NCBI GenBank assembly: GCA_016350165.1
Contig: CP066225.1
Coordinates: 992,001-1,056,000 of the forward strand
Reading direction: 5' to 3'
DNA: 64,000 nucleotides
Origin: Planctomycetota bacterium
Lineage (GTDB): Bacteria; Planctomycetota; Phycisphaerae; Phycisphaerales; Phycisphaeraceae
The notes under the pieces are model-generated. The model searched no databases, was not told the origin of the DNA, and saw nothing but the letters and a program-made list of their open reading frames with translations. Positions 1 through 11,600 of this stretch are shown here, piece by piece. Positions within the stretch are counted from its first letter, which is position 1. Each line of letters begins with the position of its first letter. Position numbers and translations under genes: made by a program.

Positions 1-47
1 CAAGCATGCCAGTGTCACCTTGACCTAGGATATTTCAAAATATAAAG

Positions 48-385
48 CCGAAGCTGATCAAAGACCACCCCATCCATAAGGCTGTTCAATGGGTTGACCA
101 TATCGCTCGCGTAGCCCTCAAACATTACCTCACAAAAAACAAAGCCGCCTCCTTTCCAAAACAGTCTTCGAAACCGAACTCGGATCCACCCCACCGAAAC
201 CCTCACCATCTAACACCTCAAAAGAGGCGCTGCAGAATCCGGTGCAGAACGTGCAGGAAATTAAGATATACAAGGGGAATCGACAGGAAATCGAAGAAAT
301 CAAAATCCGCCTTATTTTGCAAAAACTAGGCGTTTTACCGCCTGATAGCGCACAAAAAAAGCTTCCTGAATTTCAGGAAGCTTAA
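48..385 (+). pseudogene. Tyrosine recombinase (phage-type integrase) C-terminal relic
   Basis: In the plus frame containing codon 54-56 the sequence reads LIKDHPIHKAVQWVDHIA and then RVALKHYL. This matches the W-x-G-H box and catalytic-Tyr segment of tyrosine recombinases; the Tyr codon is TAC at 126-128. The usual Gly of the WxGH box is Asp here. Upstream reading is broken by stops. The tail only makes sense if the frame shifts between about 165 and 230, after which it stays open to a TAA at 383-385 (it reads EALQNPVQNVQEIK). The arm-binding and core catalytic Arg regions are absent, because they lie outside the window or have been lost. It is a dead fragment of an integrated element. Family assignment rests on the short motif only. 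Confidence 0.55.
353..383 (-). terminator. Rho-independent terminator, minus strand
   Basis: Perfect 12-bp arms (AAGCTTCCTGAA at 359-370 and its complement at 372-383) are followed on the minus strand by a T-tract, the complement of the A-run at 353-360. It lies just downstream, on the minus strand, of the tRNA-3'-end-like sequence at 391-409, as expected for a tRNA terminator. Confidence 0.65.
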
Positions 386-390
386 TCAAA

Positions 391-409
391 TGGGCCTGGC
401 AGGATTCGA
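391..409 (-). other. tRNA 3'-end-like fragment, candidate attachment site
   Basis: The minus strand reads TCGAATCCTGCCAGGCCCA, which has the form of a tRNA T-loop, T-stem 3' arm and acceptor 3' strand with discriminator A. The matching 5' T-stem arm, anticodon and D arms are not present upstream, so this is not a tRNA gene. A tRNA 3' end beside an integrase relic and a terminator is what an att site left by an island or prophage looks like. The plus-strand reading MGLAGFDT also resembles tails I remember at the ends of integrase genes, which fits the same explanation. Confidence 0.45.
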
Positions 410-436
410 TACACAAACGCCAAACCATTGATAAGT

Positions 437-673
437 ATGAACTTATCTAACCCCAACAACATTCTCCATGCAGAATTCGGCGCACTCTTGGATTTATTGC
501 TTAATCTCTCTCGAACTACCTTACATTCCACCTTACTCCTTGATTTTCTCACTGCAGAGCAGCAAGAACTGATACGATCTTTCCTAACCCAACTGATTCA
601 GGCACCATCACACAAACGTTCAATATTTCTTAGACAGATTCAGAATATCTCAAATATAGATAGAAATACGTAA
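437..673 (+). CDS. Small hypothetical protein (doubtful)
   Basis: A 78-codon plus-strand frame starts at ATG 437 (a TTG at 428 is also in frame) and ends at 673, two bases before the end of the opposing TPR lipoprotein relic. The product is rich in Leu and predicted helix, with no signal peptide, membrane segment or motif that I recognise. No convincing ribosome-binding site precedes it. It lies in a stretch where all neighbours are decayed, so it may be a chance frame or the tail of another lost gene. Confidence 0.25.
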   Translation: MNLSNPNNILHAEFGALLDLLLNLSRTTLHSTLLLDFLTAEQQELIRSFLTQLIQAPSHKRSIFLRQIQNISNIDRNT

Positions 674-675
674 AT

Positions 676-1236
676 TTATTTTCCTATTACCGCTCTTTGT
701 TCTTTAGCCCATTCAATCCAATCGGTGCGGATTTCACGCAGGATGGTCTCATCTAGTAGCTCTCGTAGTCCATCATTACGCTTCCTTTGCCGAACCTGAT
801 TGCGAGCGTAATTGCCGATGATCTGTACGTTGTTTGGATCAGCTTTATAAGCACGTTCGTAGTACCCATGTGCTTTCTCATACTGCCCAACTGCTTCGTA
901 AACCATTCCCAGATTGTTCAGCGGTTCGGATGCGTTATCAAGCAGTTTTACTTCATACTCAAACTCCCACGCGGCTGTGTTGTATTGCTGCAGATGATAA
1001 TAAACAAGCCCGAGGTTATTATGAGCTGGCGCGTAGGTCATATCTTCAGTTAAAGCTTCTTTGAGCAATATCTCTGCTTTTTGATACTGCCCCTGCTCAA
1101 TGTACATCGCGGCTTGTACAGTCTTTGCTTCTGCAGGTGACTCGTATACTTACTTGTCTTGCTTTGGATTTCCCATACAACCCGTGAAGATAATCGTAAT
1201 CATGAATAACGCTATATATCTTTGTTCAATACGCAT
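676..1236 (-). pseudogene. TPR lipoprotein (pilotin-like), inactivated by an in-frame stop
   Basis: The gene begins at ATG 1236 with an AGAGGG ribosome-binding site a few bases upstream. The first 28 codons encode a lipoprotein signal peptide, basic MRIEQR then a hydrophobic run ending IIFTGC, where Cys20 would be lipidated. Codon 29 is TAA (1150-1152). Reading continues in the same frame into about four tetratricopeptide repeats (for example AHNNLGLVYYHLQQYNTAAW, then PLNNLGMVYEAVGQYEKAHG) and stops at 676. A single CAA-to-TAA change would explain the stop. It is the last gene of a decayed minus-strand operon, 25 bases after the gspM-like relic. TPR lipoproteins in this position of pilus or type II secretion operons act as pilotins or assembly factors; that role is inferred from context. 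The segment from ATG 1107 could still be translated but would lack the export signal. Confidence 0.7.
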
Positions 1237-1261
1237 CAGTTCTGCTTTCCCTCTGTAATTT

Positions 1262-1783
1262 TTATTTTGCATCATCCGGCGAATAAATCAGATTAGTAAT
1301 CGTTAATTCGCTCTTCCAACTTTCATTCCGCTGCTGCTTGCGATCTTCTTTTTCAGACAACCTTAAACTGGACACCGTGAGTGACGGATTACTCTCTTCA
1401 ACATGCCAGAAGAACTCAAGCATCTGCCTCATAGACGTATCATCAATCGCAACACGCGTCCTTTGCATGAGATAAGATGGCTGATTAACACGCTGCATAT
1501 TCTCAGACCAAACACTACTCAGTGAATCTAGTTTTGCTTTTTATGCCGCTTTTTCAAGCCATATGCGCAGATCACTCATCGCCATATCACCAGCCTCAAC
1601 CAATTTGGGCTGATCTTGCAGCGTCTTAATCTGCTGAATCATTTCACGTGCATTCTGCTAATCTTGTCGAGCCAGCTGCGTTTCATACTTTGCGTTATAC
1701 ATATTCCAGCCGGACCATAGACAATCAATCATGAGCATCGCGACACAAACGATCATCAATGTAATTTTCGATCGCTCATTCAT
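1262..1783 (-). pseudogene. GspM/PilO-like inner-membrane secretion protein, two in-frame stops
   Basis: From ATG 1783 the frame encodes a short cytoplasmic start (MNERSK), one transmembrane segment (ITLMIVCVAMLMIDCLW), a periplasmic helical region and a C-terminal alpha/beta domain ending at 1262, about 173 codons. This is the layout and size of type II secretion GspM or type IV pilus PilO. Codon 42 is TAG (1658-1660) and codon 81 is TAA (1541-1543); both can come from Gln codons by one C-to-T change. The start overlaps the gspL-like stop by four bases (ATGA), the typical coupling of gspL and gspM. Only the downstream piece from ATG 1498 (78 codons) remains open. Assignment rests on topology, length and gene order more than on sequence motifs. 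Confidence 0.65.
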
Positions 1784-2216
1784 TTCTGCCCTCTTTCACT
1801 TAGTGGTTGCTTGGCAGTTTTAACACCTGCAATGCAAAACTCAACCGATCATCTATCTTGATTTTCTATACGCAGCAATTCGAATATGTAGCCCTCAACA
1901 CGATCCAGTGCTTTTACGATTTTGTTTGCATCAACATACGATCGTGCTGCACAATCCAAGCGGATCTGCTTCGGTTCTATCTGTACTTCCGTCAACTGAT
2001 ACCGCATTTTTTTGGCAGTTGATGAAGTATCTACGTAAGCGATTGCATGGCAGATTACTACTCAGGCGTTGCCTGTCCTGCCTGACTCATCCCTTTAATG
2101 CATTTAACTTCACTTTTCAACCGACCAATCACACCCAATGGTACAGATTTACCCGAGAACGCTTGCTGATAATGTTCTTCAATCGATGCTCTGGTCTGAA
2201 CAGTTTGTAATCCGTA
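1780..2216 (-). pseudogene. GspL/PilN-like secretion protein, C-terminal remnant
   Basis: Only the periplasmic C-terminal part remains. It reads VQTRASIEEHYQQAFSGKSV, then LGVIGRLKSEV, SAMQSL, ILHQLP, and after a frameshift MRYQLTEVQIEPKQIRLD and ANKIVKALDRVEGYIFELLR, ending in a TGA that overlaps the gspM start. The pattern (search for minima of L-x-x-L-P, then a beta-rich ferredoxin-like domain) matches the GspL C-terminus. Defects are TAG-TAA and TAG stops, a one-base frameshift at the seven-T run 2007-2013, and TGA at 1849-1851 in place of CGA. Upstream of about 2216 the frame runs without a break into an IS5-type transposase relic, so the ATPase-like cytoplasmic part and membrane segment are gone. 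Confidence 0.6.
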
Positions 2217-2519
2217 CTTGTATGCCCGAATGTTTGTGCCATCGATATTAAACTGTTCCCAATCATTGTAACCCTTTTCATCAAACTTTAGTTGCAGTGT
2301 CTCTTAGATGCGATCTAACAAACCGTCACGCGTCCAGCAGTGTGTAGATACTTTCCCCGCAGCCGTAGCGTCCAGGCCAAGCGAGATTCTGTTGAGGGTC
2401 CTGAAGATGCCGTTGAGTGTCTTACGGTGGCCGTTCCACGAGCTGCTGGGCTAATTGATCGGTGAAAGAAGTAATTCGATGCATAGCCAAGCTGTGTCGG
2501 TCAGCTCGTATCGTTTCAT
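2217..2519 (-). mobile_element. IS5-family transposase relic
   Basis: From ATG 2519 the frame begins MKRYELTD.AW..IE.LL and continues GHRKTLNGI, the start typical of IS5-group transposases (DUF4096-like N-terminus). It then has RYG-like and DG..DRI segments in shifted frames, and NIDGTNIRAYK, which resembles the first catalytic D-x-T of the DDE domain. TAG and TAA stops and at least one frameshift make it non-functional. The catalytic C-terminal half is missing, and reading passes directly into the gspL-like remnant. I could not identify terminal inverted repeats or a target duplication. Confidence 0.6.
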
Positions 2520-2611
2520 GATTCGCCTTTCGTAAAGGTGTATTGTAAACAATTGAAAAATAATGCTCATTACCCGATCAAACGCCAAGTAAACGAGTTT
2601 TCAAACAACGA

Positions 2612-5600
2612 CTAGAAGCTGATCCTGACACCTGCATAGACGTTATTCACGATGTAGTCATCCGGCGTAAACTCGACGTTATACTGCACGCTGAAGCTAA
2701 CCGGCGCTTCGTGGCTGATGCCGATGAGGTTCACGCCGATCAGGCCGGAGTCACGGCCGGTGCCGATGCCGGCATAGGAAAACGATTCGCCGCTAGCGGG
2801 CACGCCCACGTTCACCGTGTCAATCGGATCGAGGTATTCGTGCTCCCAAGAGCCGACTAATTCCGGCACAAACAGCATCGCAGAGGTGTCGTATTCGTAC
2901 GTTGCGCGGAAGCCGAGGCGGGTGACGAACGAATTGCCATTGAACGCGCCCACATCCAAGTTCATATCATCGGCGCCGGTTTCGCTGTGCGAACCGATCT
3001 GCAGGTTCACCCACTGCAACGCCAGCTGCGGGCCGATACCCCAATTGCCTTTCTTGAACTCGTAACCACCGGTCGCAAGCGTCTGCAGGTAAAAACCGGT
3101 TGGGTCGGACTCCGCAACGCGATCAATCGCACCAAAACGAATACGTCTATTATTCTCATAGAAGTTCACGCCGCCGCCGAACAAGCCTGATGCATAAAAA
3201 CCTTCGTCGTTAAACCACGTCATGTACATGCCGGTGTTGATGCTGCTGAATGAGCTGGTGCCAAAGCCGTTATCGACGGTAACGCCGGTGTTGGAGTAGC
3301 CGAGGAAAGCGCCAGCGGCGAGCGTGTCTAAAACCCTATAATCAAAGCCGAAAGTCACGCCGCCGGTATTGAATTCGTAACCGGCTTGGCTTTCCTGTGA
3401 ATCGAAGTCACCGAAGGTACCGAAGCCATTGGCCCATGCGCCCCAGAGGCCTTTTTCAGTAACATTCGTATCTTTTTCAGCAACACGGGTCTCTTTTTGA
3501 GTCCCGCTGAGACGTTCGGTTTCCTGCTGCTGTTCAAGCGTTTCCTGAGCTTGCATTGCAAAGTTGATCGCCACTTCGGGATCGGCAGATTCTTGAGCAG
3601 TGGCATCTTCTGGTGTTTGGACTTGCATGTTGTTAGACCAGAGTTTCGGCAGCCCATAACGTAATTCGTTGAGGCGGCCATTGAAGTTGTTGTTCTGCAC
3701 GTCGATGCCTTTGAACGTTGCTTGAGCCTGCGGAACAAGGTAGTTCGGCACCATTTGCTCAAACGCAGCGATTAACTGCGCATCCGTGAGGCCTTGAAGC
3801 TGCGTAATCACATCCACGATATCACCGGTCGGACTATTATCTGCGATTCGGGCAAATGCGTCTGCGACTGAGGTCAGGTGAGGTGGCGTTACAACATCAG
3901 TAAACGGAACGGCAACCAGTTGTATGGTAATATCATTCGCATCATAAATCGCTTTGACATCATATGCCCCGAAGTTTTCGAGGATTGTGCTGAATTCGCC
4001 GCTCACGCCGCCGTCAGCTTCTAATATCGTGAAAGTATCACCGCCGTTTGGCGTGTAGCCCGAAATGCTGATGATGTTGAGTGTGCCATCAACATCTGCG
4101 GTGCCACCTACATCAATCAGGTCGTTACCGACGCCTGCACCTGCGGTCGATTCGATCTCCATGTCATAGATGCTCGTATCGGTCAGTGTCAGGTTGCCGG
4201 CAACAGTGACGGTACCAATACTGTTGCCGGGTGAAATTGTGCCGGCGTTGTTGTAGTTACCGGCTAAGCTCATGACGCCTGCGAGCATCGCACCATTGGC
4301 CACATTCATGTTCGCGCTAGCCATGTTACCGTTGATAATCAAGATACCCTCGTTCACCGTGGTGCCACCGGTGTAGATATTGTCGCTGTTACTTAGGATC
4401 AGTGTGCCGTCGCCTTGCTTTACTAAACCGCCAGTGCCGGAAATCACACCATCAAAGGTCGTATCATTCGCGTCACCAACCGTCAACGTGTAGCTCTGGA
4501 GTTTGACTTCGCCGCCTGTAGAACCACCACCGGCAAGTGATCCGACCGTTTCGTCGGCATCGAGTTGCAACGTTGCACCATCGGTAATGGTTACGGTTCC
4601 GGTGTCACCGATCGCATTACCACCGTCCACAACGATCGTTCCCGCTTCAATATTGGTGCCGCCGCTGTATGTGTTTGTACCGCTGAGTGCCAGTGCGCCG
4701 TCGCCTTGCTTAACTAAACCGCCAGTGCCGGAAATCACACCATCAAAGGTCGTATCATTCACGTCACCAACCGTCAACGTGTAGCTCAACAAATTGACTT
4801 CGCCACCACCGGCAAGTGAGCCGATCGTTTCGTCGGCATTGAGTTGCAACGTTGCACCTGAAACATCGGCAAGTGTTACGGTTCCGATGTCCCCGATCGC
4901 GTTACCACCGGATGCAATCACTGTACCAGCATTAATATTGAAGCCACCACTGTATGTGTTTGTGCCACTGAGGGTCAGCGTGCCGCTGCCTTCTTTTACT
5001 AAACCGCCAGTACCTGAAATCACACCTGCGAATTCCGTATCATACTCGTCACCAACCGTCAACGTGTAGCTCTGGAGTTTGACTTCGCCGCCTGTAGAAC
5101 CACCACCAGTCAGTGAACCGATCGTCTCGTTGGCATTGAGTTGCAACGTTGCACCTAAAACGTTGGCAAGTGTCACAGCTCCACTGTTGTTAATCGCGTT
5201 GCCACCAGAAACGATAACGGTACCAGTTAAAATCGTTGTGTCGCCGCTATAAGTGTTTGCGCCCTTCAGTGTCAGTGTGCCGTCGCCTGCTTTTACCAAG
5301 GCGCCGGCGCCATCAATCGCACCGCCAAGCGTCAGGTCATTGTCGCCGGATATGGTTAAGTCATCATCCAACGTGATAGCGTTACCAAGCGTGATGCTGC
5401 TGGTGCCGGCACCTAATGCTGAGTCGCCCGAGACGGTTAATGTACCATCGCCGAGGGCGGTGTCGCTGCTGACCTCGATACCACCTGCGGTAAGCGTCGT
5501 GCCACCGTGGTAATCGTTGGCGCCGCTGAGCGTCAGCGTGCCGCTACCCACCTTGAGCAAGCTGCCATCGCCAGAGATCACGCCCGACAGCGTCATGTCG

Positions 5601-8600
5601 CCAAACTCACCCACCGTAAAGGTCTGACCGGGATCGATCGCGATGTCATTGCCAAGATCGGTGACGATGTCATCGACGATTAATTCCGCACTGCCCAAGA
5701 TGGTTAGCGTCCCGTCACCCAGTGCATCGTCGTTCATCACCTGCAGGATGCCACCGCTGACGAGGGTTGCGCCGGTGTAGGTGTTATTGCCACTGAGGGT
5801 CAGTGTGCCGTCGCCTATTTTGGTCAGTCCACCCTCGCCGTCTATGTCGCCGGTGAGTAGCAGGTCGAACAAACCGTCCACCGTCAGCGTGCTGTTCAGG
5901 CCAATGGTAAAATCGTTGCCCAGCATGCGGTCGTCGTGATCCGACTCTAAGCTTGTATTAGCCGTTACACTGACCAAACCTTCACTGTCACCGAAAGCAA
6001 TGTTGCTGCCGGCAATCACCGTCCCGCCCGACAGCGTCGTGCCGCCACTGTACGTGTTGGTGCCGGTGAGCGTGAGCGTGCCGTCGTCTTCTTTGACTAA
6101 ACCGCCCGTGCCGCCAATCGCACCGTCAAGGGTCAGATCGTTATCGCCGGTAACGGTTAATTCATCATTCAATGTGACTGCGTTATCAATCGTGACGCTG
6201 CTGATGTCTGCACTTAATTCTGAGGCACCGTCCACAGTTAATGAGCCATCACCGAGTGCGTCGTCGTCACCGACCGTAAGGCCACCACCCGACAGTGTCG
6301 TACCACCGCTGTACGTGTTGATGCCGCTGAGCGTCAGCGTGCCGCTGCCAACTTTGAGCAAGCTGCCGTCGCCTGAGATCACGCCCGACAGCGTCATGTC
6401 GCCAAGCTCACCCACCGTGAAGGTCTGGCCGGGGTCGATCGCGATGTCATTGCCAAGATCGGTGACGATGTCGGCAACGATCAGTTCCGCACTGCCCAAG
6501 ATGGTCAGCGTGCCGTTACCCAGCGCATCGTCGCCCATCACCTGCAGGATGCCGCCACTGACGAGGGTTGCGCCCGTGTAGGTGTTATTGCCGCTGAGGG
6601 TCAGCGTACCGTCGCCTTCTTTGGTCAGTCCGCCCTCGCCGTCGATGTCGCCGGTGAGTAACAGGCCGAACAGGCCGTCTACCGTCAGCGTGCTGTTCAG
6701 GTCAATGGTAAAATCGTTGCCCAGCATGCGGTCGTCGCGATCCGACTCTAAGCTTGTATTAGACGTCACAGTGACCAAACCGCCGCCGAAAGCGCTGTCG
6801 TTCCCAGCAATCACCGTCCCGCCCGATAGCGTCGTGCCGCCACTGTACGTGTTGGTGCCGGTGAGCGCCAGCGTGCCGACGTCTTCTTTGACTAAACCGC
6901 CCGCACCTGAAATCACACCTTCAAAGGCCGTATCATTCGCGTCGCCAACCGTCAGCGTGTAGTTTTGGAGATTAACTTCGCCGCCCATAGAACCACCGCC
7001 AGCCAGTGAGCCGATCGTTTCATTGGCATTGAGCTGCAGCGTTGCACCTAAAACATCAGCAATTGTCACAGTTCCGCTATCACTAATCGCACTACCACCG
7101 GAAACGATTATCGTTCCACCAGAAATGTTGGTATCGCCGCTGTACGTATTATCGCCGCTGAGCGTCAGCGTGCCGCTGCCTTCTTTTACTAAACCGCCAG
7201 TACCTAAAATCACACCTTCAAAGGTTGTATCGTTCACATCACCAACCGTCATCGTGTAGCTCTGCAAATTGACTTCGCCACCCGTGGAACCGCCACCGGC
7301 AAGTGAGCCGATCGTTTCATCGGCATTGAGCTGCAATGTTGCACCATCAACGTCAGCAATTGTCACAGTTCCGCTATCACTAATCGCACTACCACCGGAA
7401 GCAACCACTGTGCCTGCATTAATATTGGTACCACCACTATACGTATTGTCACCGCCCAACGTCAGCGTGCCGTCGCCTGCTTTGGTCAGCCCGCCTTCAC
7501 CATCAATGTCGCCAGTCAGCAGCAGATCGAATGCGCCATCCACTGTCAGTGTGCTGCCCGAGTTGATGTCAAAATTGTAGCCCAAGGTGCGGCCGTCGTC
7601 ATCCGACTCTAAGCTTGTATTAGCCGCCACGCTGATCACGCCGTCGCTGCTGCCGAAGGCGTTGTCGTTTCCGGCAATCACCGTCCCGCCCAACAGCGTC
7701 GTGCCACCGGTGTATGTGTTGGCGCCAGTAAACGTCAGTGTGCCGGTGCCGTCCTTGATCACGCCCAAGGGCGTATTCGTTTGGGAAAAACTACCGGAGA
7801 AAGTCGCGCTGTCGCTTCCAGCCACCGTGAAGGTGAAGTCCCCGAAGTTAGTCGGGAAGGTGATACTTTCGCTAATGTCGACGCCATCGGTCAACGTGAT
7901 CGAAGTGCGATAGACATCGAGCGTCACGTCGTTACCGTCGCCGCCGACCGTATCGACAGCCGAGAAGAAGTCGCCCTGAGTGTCCAGGCCGGTACCGGAG
8001 GTAAACATCCCAGTCACCGCATCGACGCCATCATTCTCGATGATCGTATGCGTGGTCAAAATCGCAAGGCTGCCGAGGGAGCCAAAGGGCTGAAGATCGA
8101 GCGTTGCACCGCTAATGTCGACCGTACCCGTGACGTCGATCAGGTCGGAATTACCTGCTGCATCGATTTCGATTTCGACAGTGCCAGCAACCGCAAGATC
8201 TCCGGTGTAAAGGGTGCCGATGGAATTGCCGGGCGCGATCGTGCCGCCACTGGCAACCGTCACCGCGTCTGAAAGCGTCCCCGTCCCAGCCAACGTGCCG
8301 CCGTTGACGGTTACCGCGCCGCCGAGTGCGTTGTTCACCGCCAGCGTACCGCCGCTGATCGTCGTCGGGCCGGTATAGGCACTGGAATCGCCGCTCAGCA
8401 CAAATGCGCCGCTACCCGTTTTTGCTAATGCGCCCGTGCCGCTTATCACATTGGTAAGCGTCAGATCATTGTCGCCGGAGATCGTTAGTGTATCACTCAA
8501 TGTGACAGCGTTCGCAAGCGTGACGCTGCTCGCACCTGCACTTAATTCTGAGACGCCGTTTACGGTTAATGAACCGGTGCTGATTGCGTCGTCGTTGCCG

Positions 8601-11600
8601 ACTGTGATGCCGCCAGCAGAAAGTGTTGTACCACCGCTGTAAGTATTGACACCGTTCATCGTCAGCGTGCCAGCATCTTCTTTGATCAAGGCACCTGTGC
8701 CGTCAATCACATCGTCAAGCGTCAGGTCATTGTCGCCGGAAATGGTTAAGTCATCATTGAGCGTAAAAGCGTTCACAAGCGTGATGCTGCTGGCACCTGC
8801 ACTTAATGCTGAGGCACCTGAAACGGTCAATGTACCATCGCCGAGGGCGGTGTCACTGCCGACCTCGATGCCACCGGCTGAAAGGTTCGTGCCGCCGTGG
8901 TAAGTGCTGTCGCCGCTGAGGGTCAGCGTGCCGTCGCCAACTTTGAGCAAGCTACCATCACCATTGATGTCGCCCGCCAGCGTCATGTCGCCGACCTCGC
9001 CCACCGTAAAGGTCTGGCCAAGGTCGATCACGATGTTATTGCCAAGCACGGTCACGATGTCGGCAACAATCAGTTCCGCACTGCCGAGGATAGTCAGTTC
9101 ACCGTTGCCAAGAGCGTCGTCACCCATCACCTGCAGGATGCCGCCGCTGACGAGGGTTGCGCCGGTGTAGGTGTTATTGCCGCTGAGGGTCAGCGTGCTG
9201 TCGCCTTCTTTGGTCAGCCCGCCCTCCCCGTCGATGTCGCCGGTGAGCCACAGGTCGAACAAACCATCCACTGTCAGCGTGCTGCCCAAGTCAATGGTAA
9301 AGTCGTTGCCCAACGTGCGGGCGTCGTCATCCGACTCTAAGCTTGTGTTAGCCGTCACGCTTACCAAGCCGCCGCTATCACCGAAAGCGCTGTCGCTGCC
9401 AGCAATCACCGCCCCGCCCGATAGCGTCGTCCCGCCGCTGTATGTGTTTATGCCAGTCAGCGTCAGCGTGCCGGCGCCTGCTTTGACAAATGAGCCGGAC
9501 GAGCCGGATGATTCGCTAATCACACCTGTGTAGATCAGATCATCCGAACGATTGAATGCAAGCGTACCATTATTAAGAATGTCACCCTGTATTGAACCGG
9601 TTGTACCGCCGTTACCAATCTGCAGCGTGCCGCCGGAGATCGTCGTGCCGCCGGTATAGGTGTTATTGCCAGTGAGGGTGAGGATACTGGTACCTTCTTT
9701 AGTGAACGCGCCAGCGCCATCTGACGCATCCTGAATCACGCCGCTGAAGGTGTACTCGTCGGTAGCGTTATCGATACCAACAGTCAGAGCATCGCTACCG
9801 GAAATACTGATGGTTCCGCTGCCATACAGATATTTGGTCTGGAACGTGCCATCGTCAGTAATGGTGAGGCTGCTGTTTGAAGTCATCGTGGTAACGTTCG
9901 AGACTTCAACCGCACCGCTATCCTTCACGGTGAGTGAGCCGGTGCGGTCAAATTCCAGCACATTGGCATCCAACTCACTACCGCTGCCGGTGACCCAACC
10001 TGTGCCGTACTCCTTCAAATAAACAGAGTTACCCGAGACCTTCCCGCCGCTTTGAACGGTCAGTTCACCTTCGTTATTCGTACCGATGAACAGGATATTA
10101 AAATCCAACGTCGCGCTATCTTCGACGATGAGACGGCCGGTGGTATCGAGGAGGGAGGGATCGCTTATGTCCAGGCGTTGCCGCACGTCTATTGTATGGA
10201 CGGTCAGCGACGCGCCGCTGGTAACGGTCAACGTGCTGCCTGTAACAAATCCCACGTTTAATGTGCCGCTAGTAAACTGAACATCCGCGTCATTCTGGAT
10301 GATGATATCGCCACCGTGAGCAAAGAGTGCTGGTTTGTCAAGGCCGTACGCGTAGCTGGTCAGGTCGAGGCGGGCGCCGTCCAGGATGACGGTGCCTTCT
10401 TCTGAGAAGAGGCTAGAAAAGGTTGAAGGATCATCGTCGGTGCCGCCGGTGAGCGTGAAGGTGCCGCTGCCTTGCTTGACTAACCTTGGATACCCTATAA
10501 ATGGATCATCAGTCCCTGTAATCACGCCCGCAAAGGTTGTATCACTGTCGTCAATAACCGTCAGGATGTTGCCCCCGAGATCGACCCGACCGCCCGTGGT
10601 ACCGCCACCAGCCAGTGCGCCGATGGTCTCGTCATTATTGAGTTGCAGGATGGCACCATCAACGTCGGCGATTGTCACGGTACCGCTGTCACCGATCGCG
10701 TTGCCGCCGGAAGCGATCACTGTTCCAGCCGAAATCGTTGTCCCGCCGCTATACGTGTTGTCACCGCTGAGCGTCAAGGTGCCGTCCCCGGTTTTTGCTA
10801 ATGCGCCCGTACCGCTAATCACATCTGTTAGCGTCAGGTCATTGTCGCCGGTAATCGTTAAGTCATCATCCAACGTGATAGCGTTACCAAGCGTGACGCT
10901 ACTGGCACCGGTACCTAATGCTGAGGCGCCCGAGACGGTTAATGTACCATCGCCGAGGGCGGTGTCACTGCCGACCGCAATGCCACCGGCTGAAAGGTTC
11001 GTGCCGCCGTGGTAAGTGCTGTCGCCGCTGAGGGTCAGCGTGCCGTCGCCAACTTTGAGCAAGCTACCGTCACCCGAAATGTCGCCCGACAACGTCATGT
11101 CACCCAACTCACCCACCGTAAAGGTCTGGCCAAGGTCGATCACGATGTCATTGCCAAGCACAGTCACGATGTCGGCAACAATCAGTTCCGCACTGCCGAG
11201 GATAGTCAGTTCACCGTTGCCAAGAGCGTCGTCGCCCATTACCTGCAGGATGCCGCCACTGACGAGGGTTGCGCTGGTGTAGGTGTTATTGCCGCTGAGT
11301 ACCAGCGTGCTGTCGCCTTCTTTGGTCAGTCCACCCTCGCCGTCGATGTCGCCGGTGAGCCACAGGTCGAACAAACCATCCACTGTCAGTGTGCTGCCCA
11401 AGTCAATTTCAAAGTCGTTGCCCAACGTGCGGGTGTCGTCATCCGACTCTAAGCTTGTGTTAGCTGTCACGCTTACCAAGCCGCCGCTATCACCGAAGGC
11501 GCTGTCGCTGCCAGCAATCACCGTCCCGCCCGATAGCGTCGTCCCGCCGCTGTATGTGTTGGTCCCGCTGAGCGTCAGTGTGCCAGCGCCTTCTTTAACT

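Noticed and set aside
391-440. A complete tRNA gene
   Set aside because: Only the 3' portion matches; the 5' T-stem arm does not pair and no anticodon arm is found upstream on the minus strand.
676-2216. Alternative genetic code (TAA/TAG read as Gln) to explain the in-frame stops
   Set aside because: Neighbouring intact genes end in TAA or TAG as normal stops, one stop is TGA in place of CGA, and the same region has a frameshift and an IS relic. Decay is simpler.
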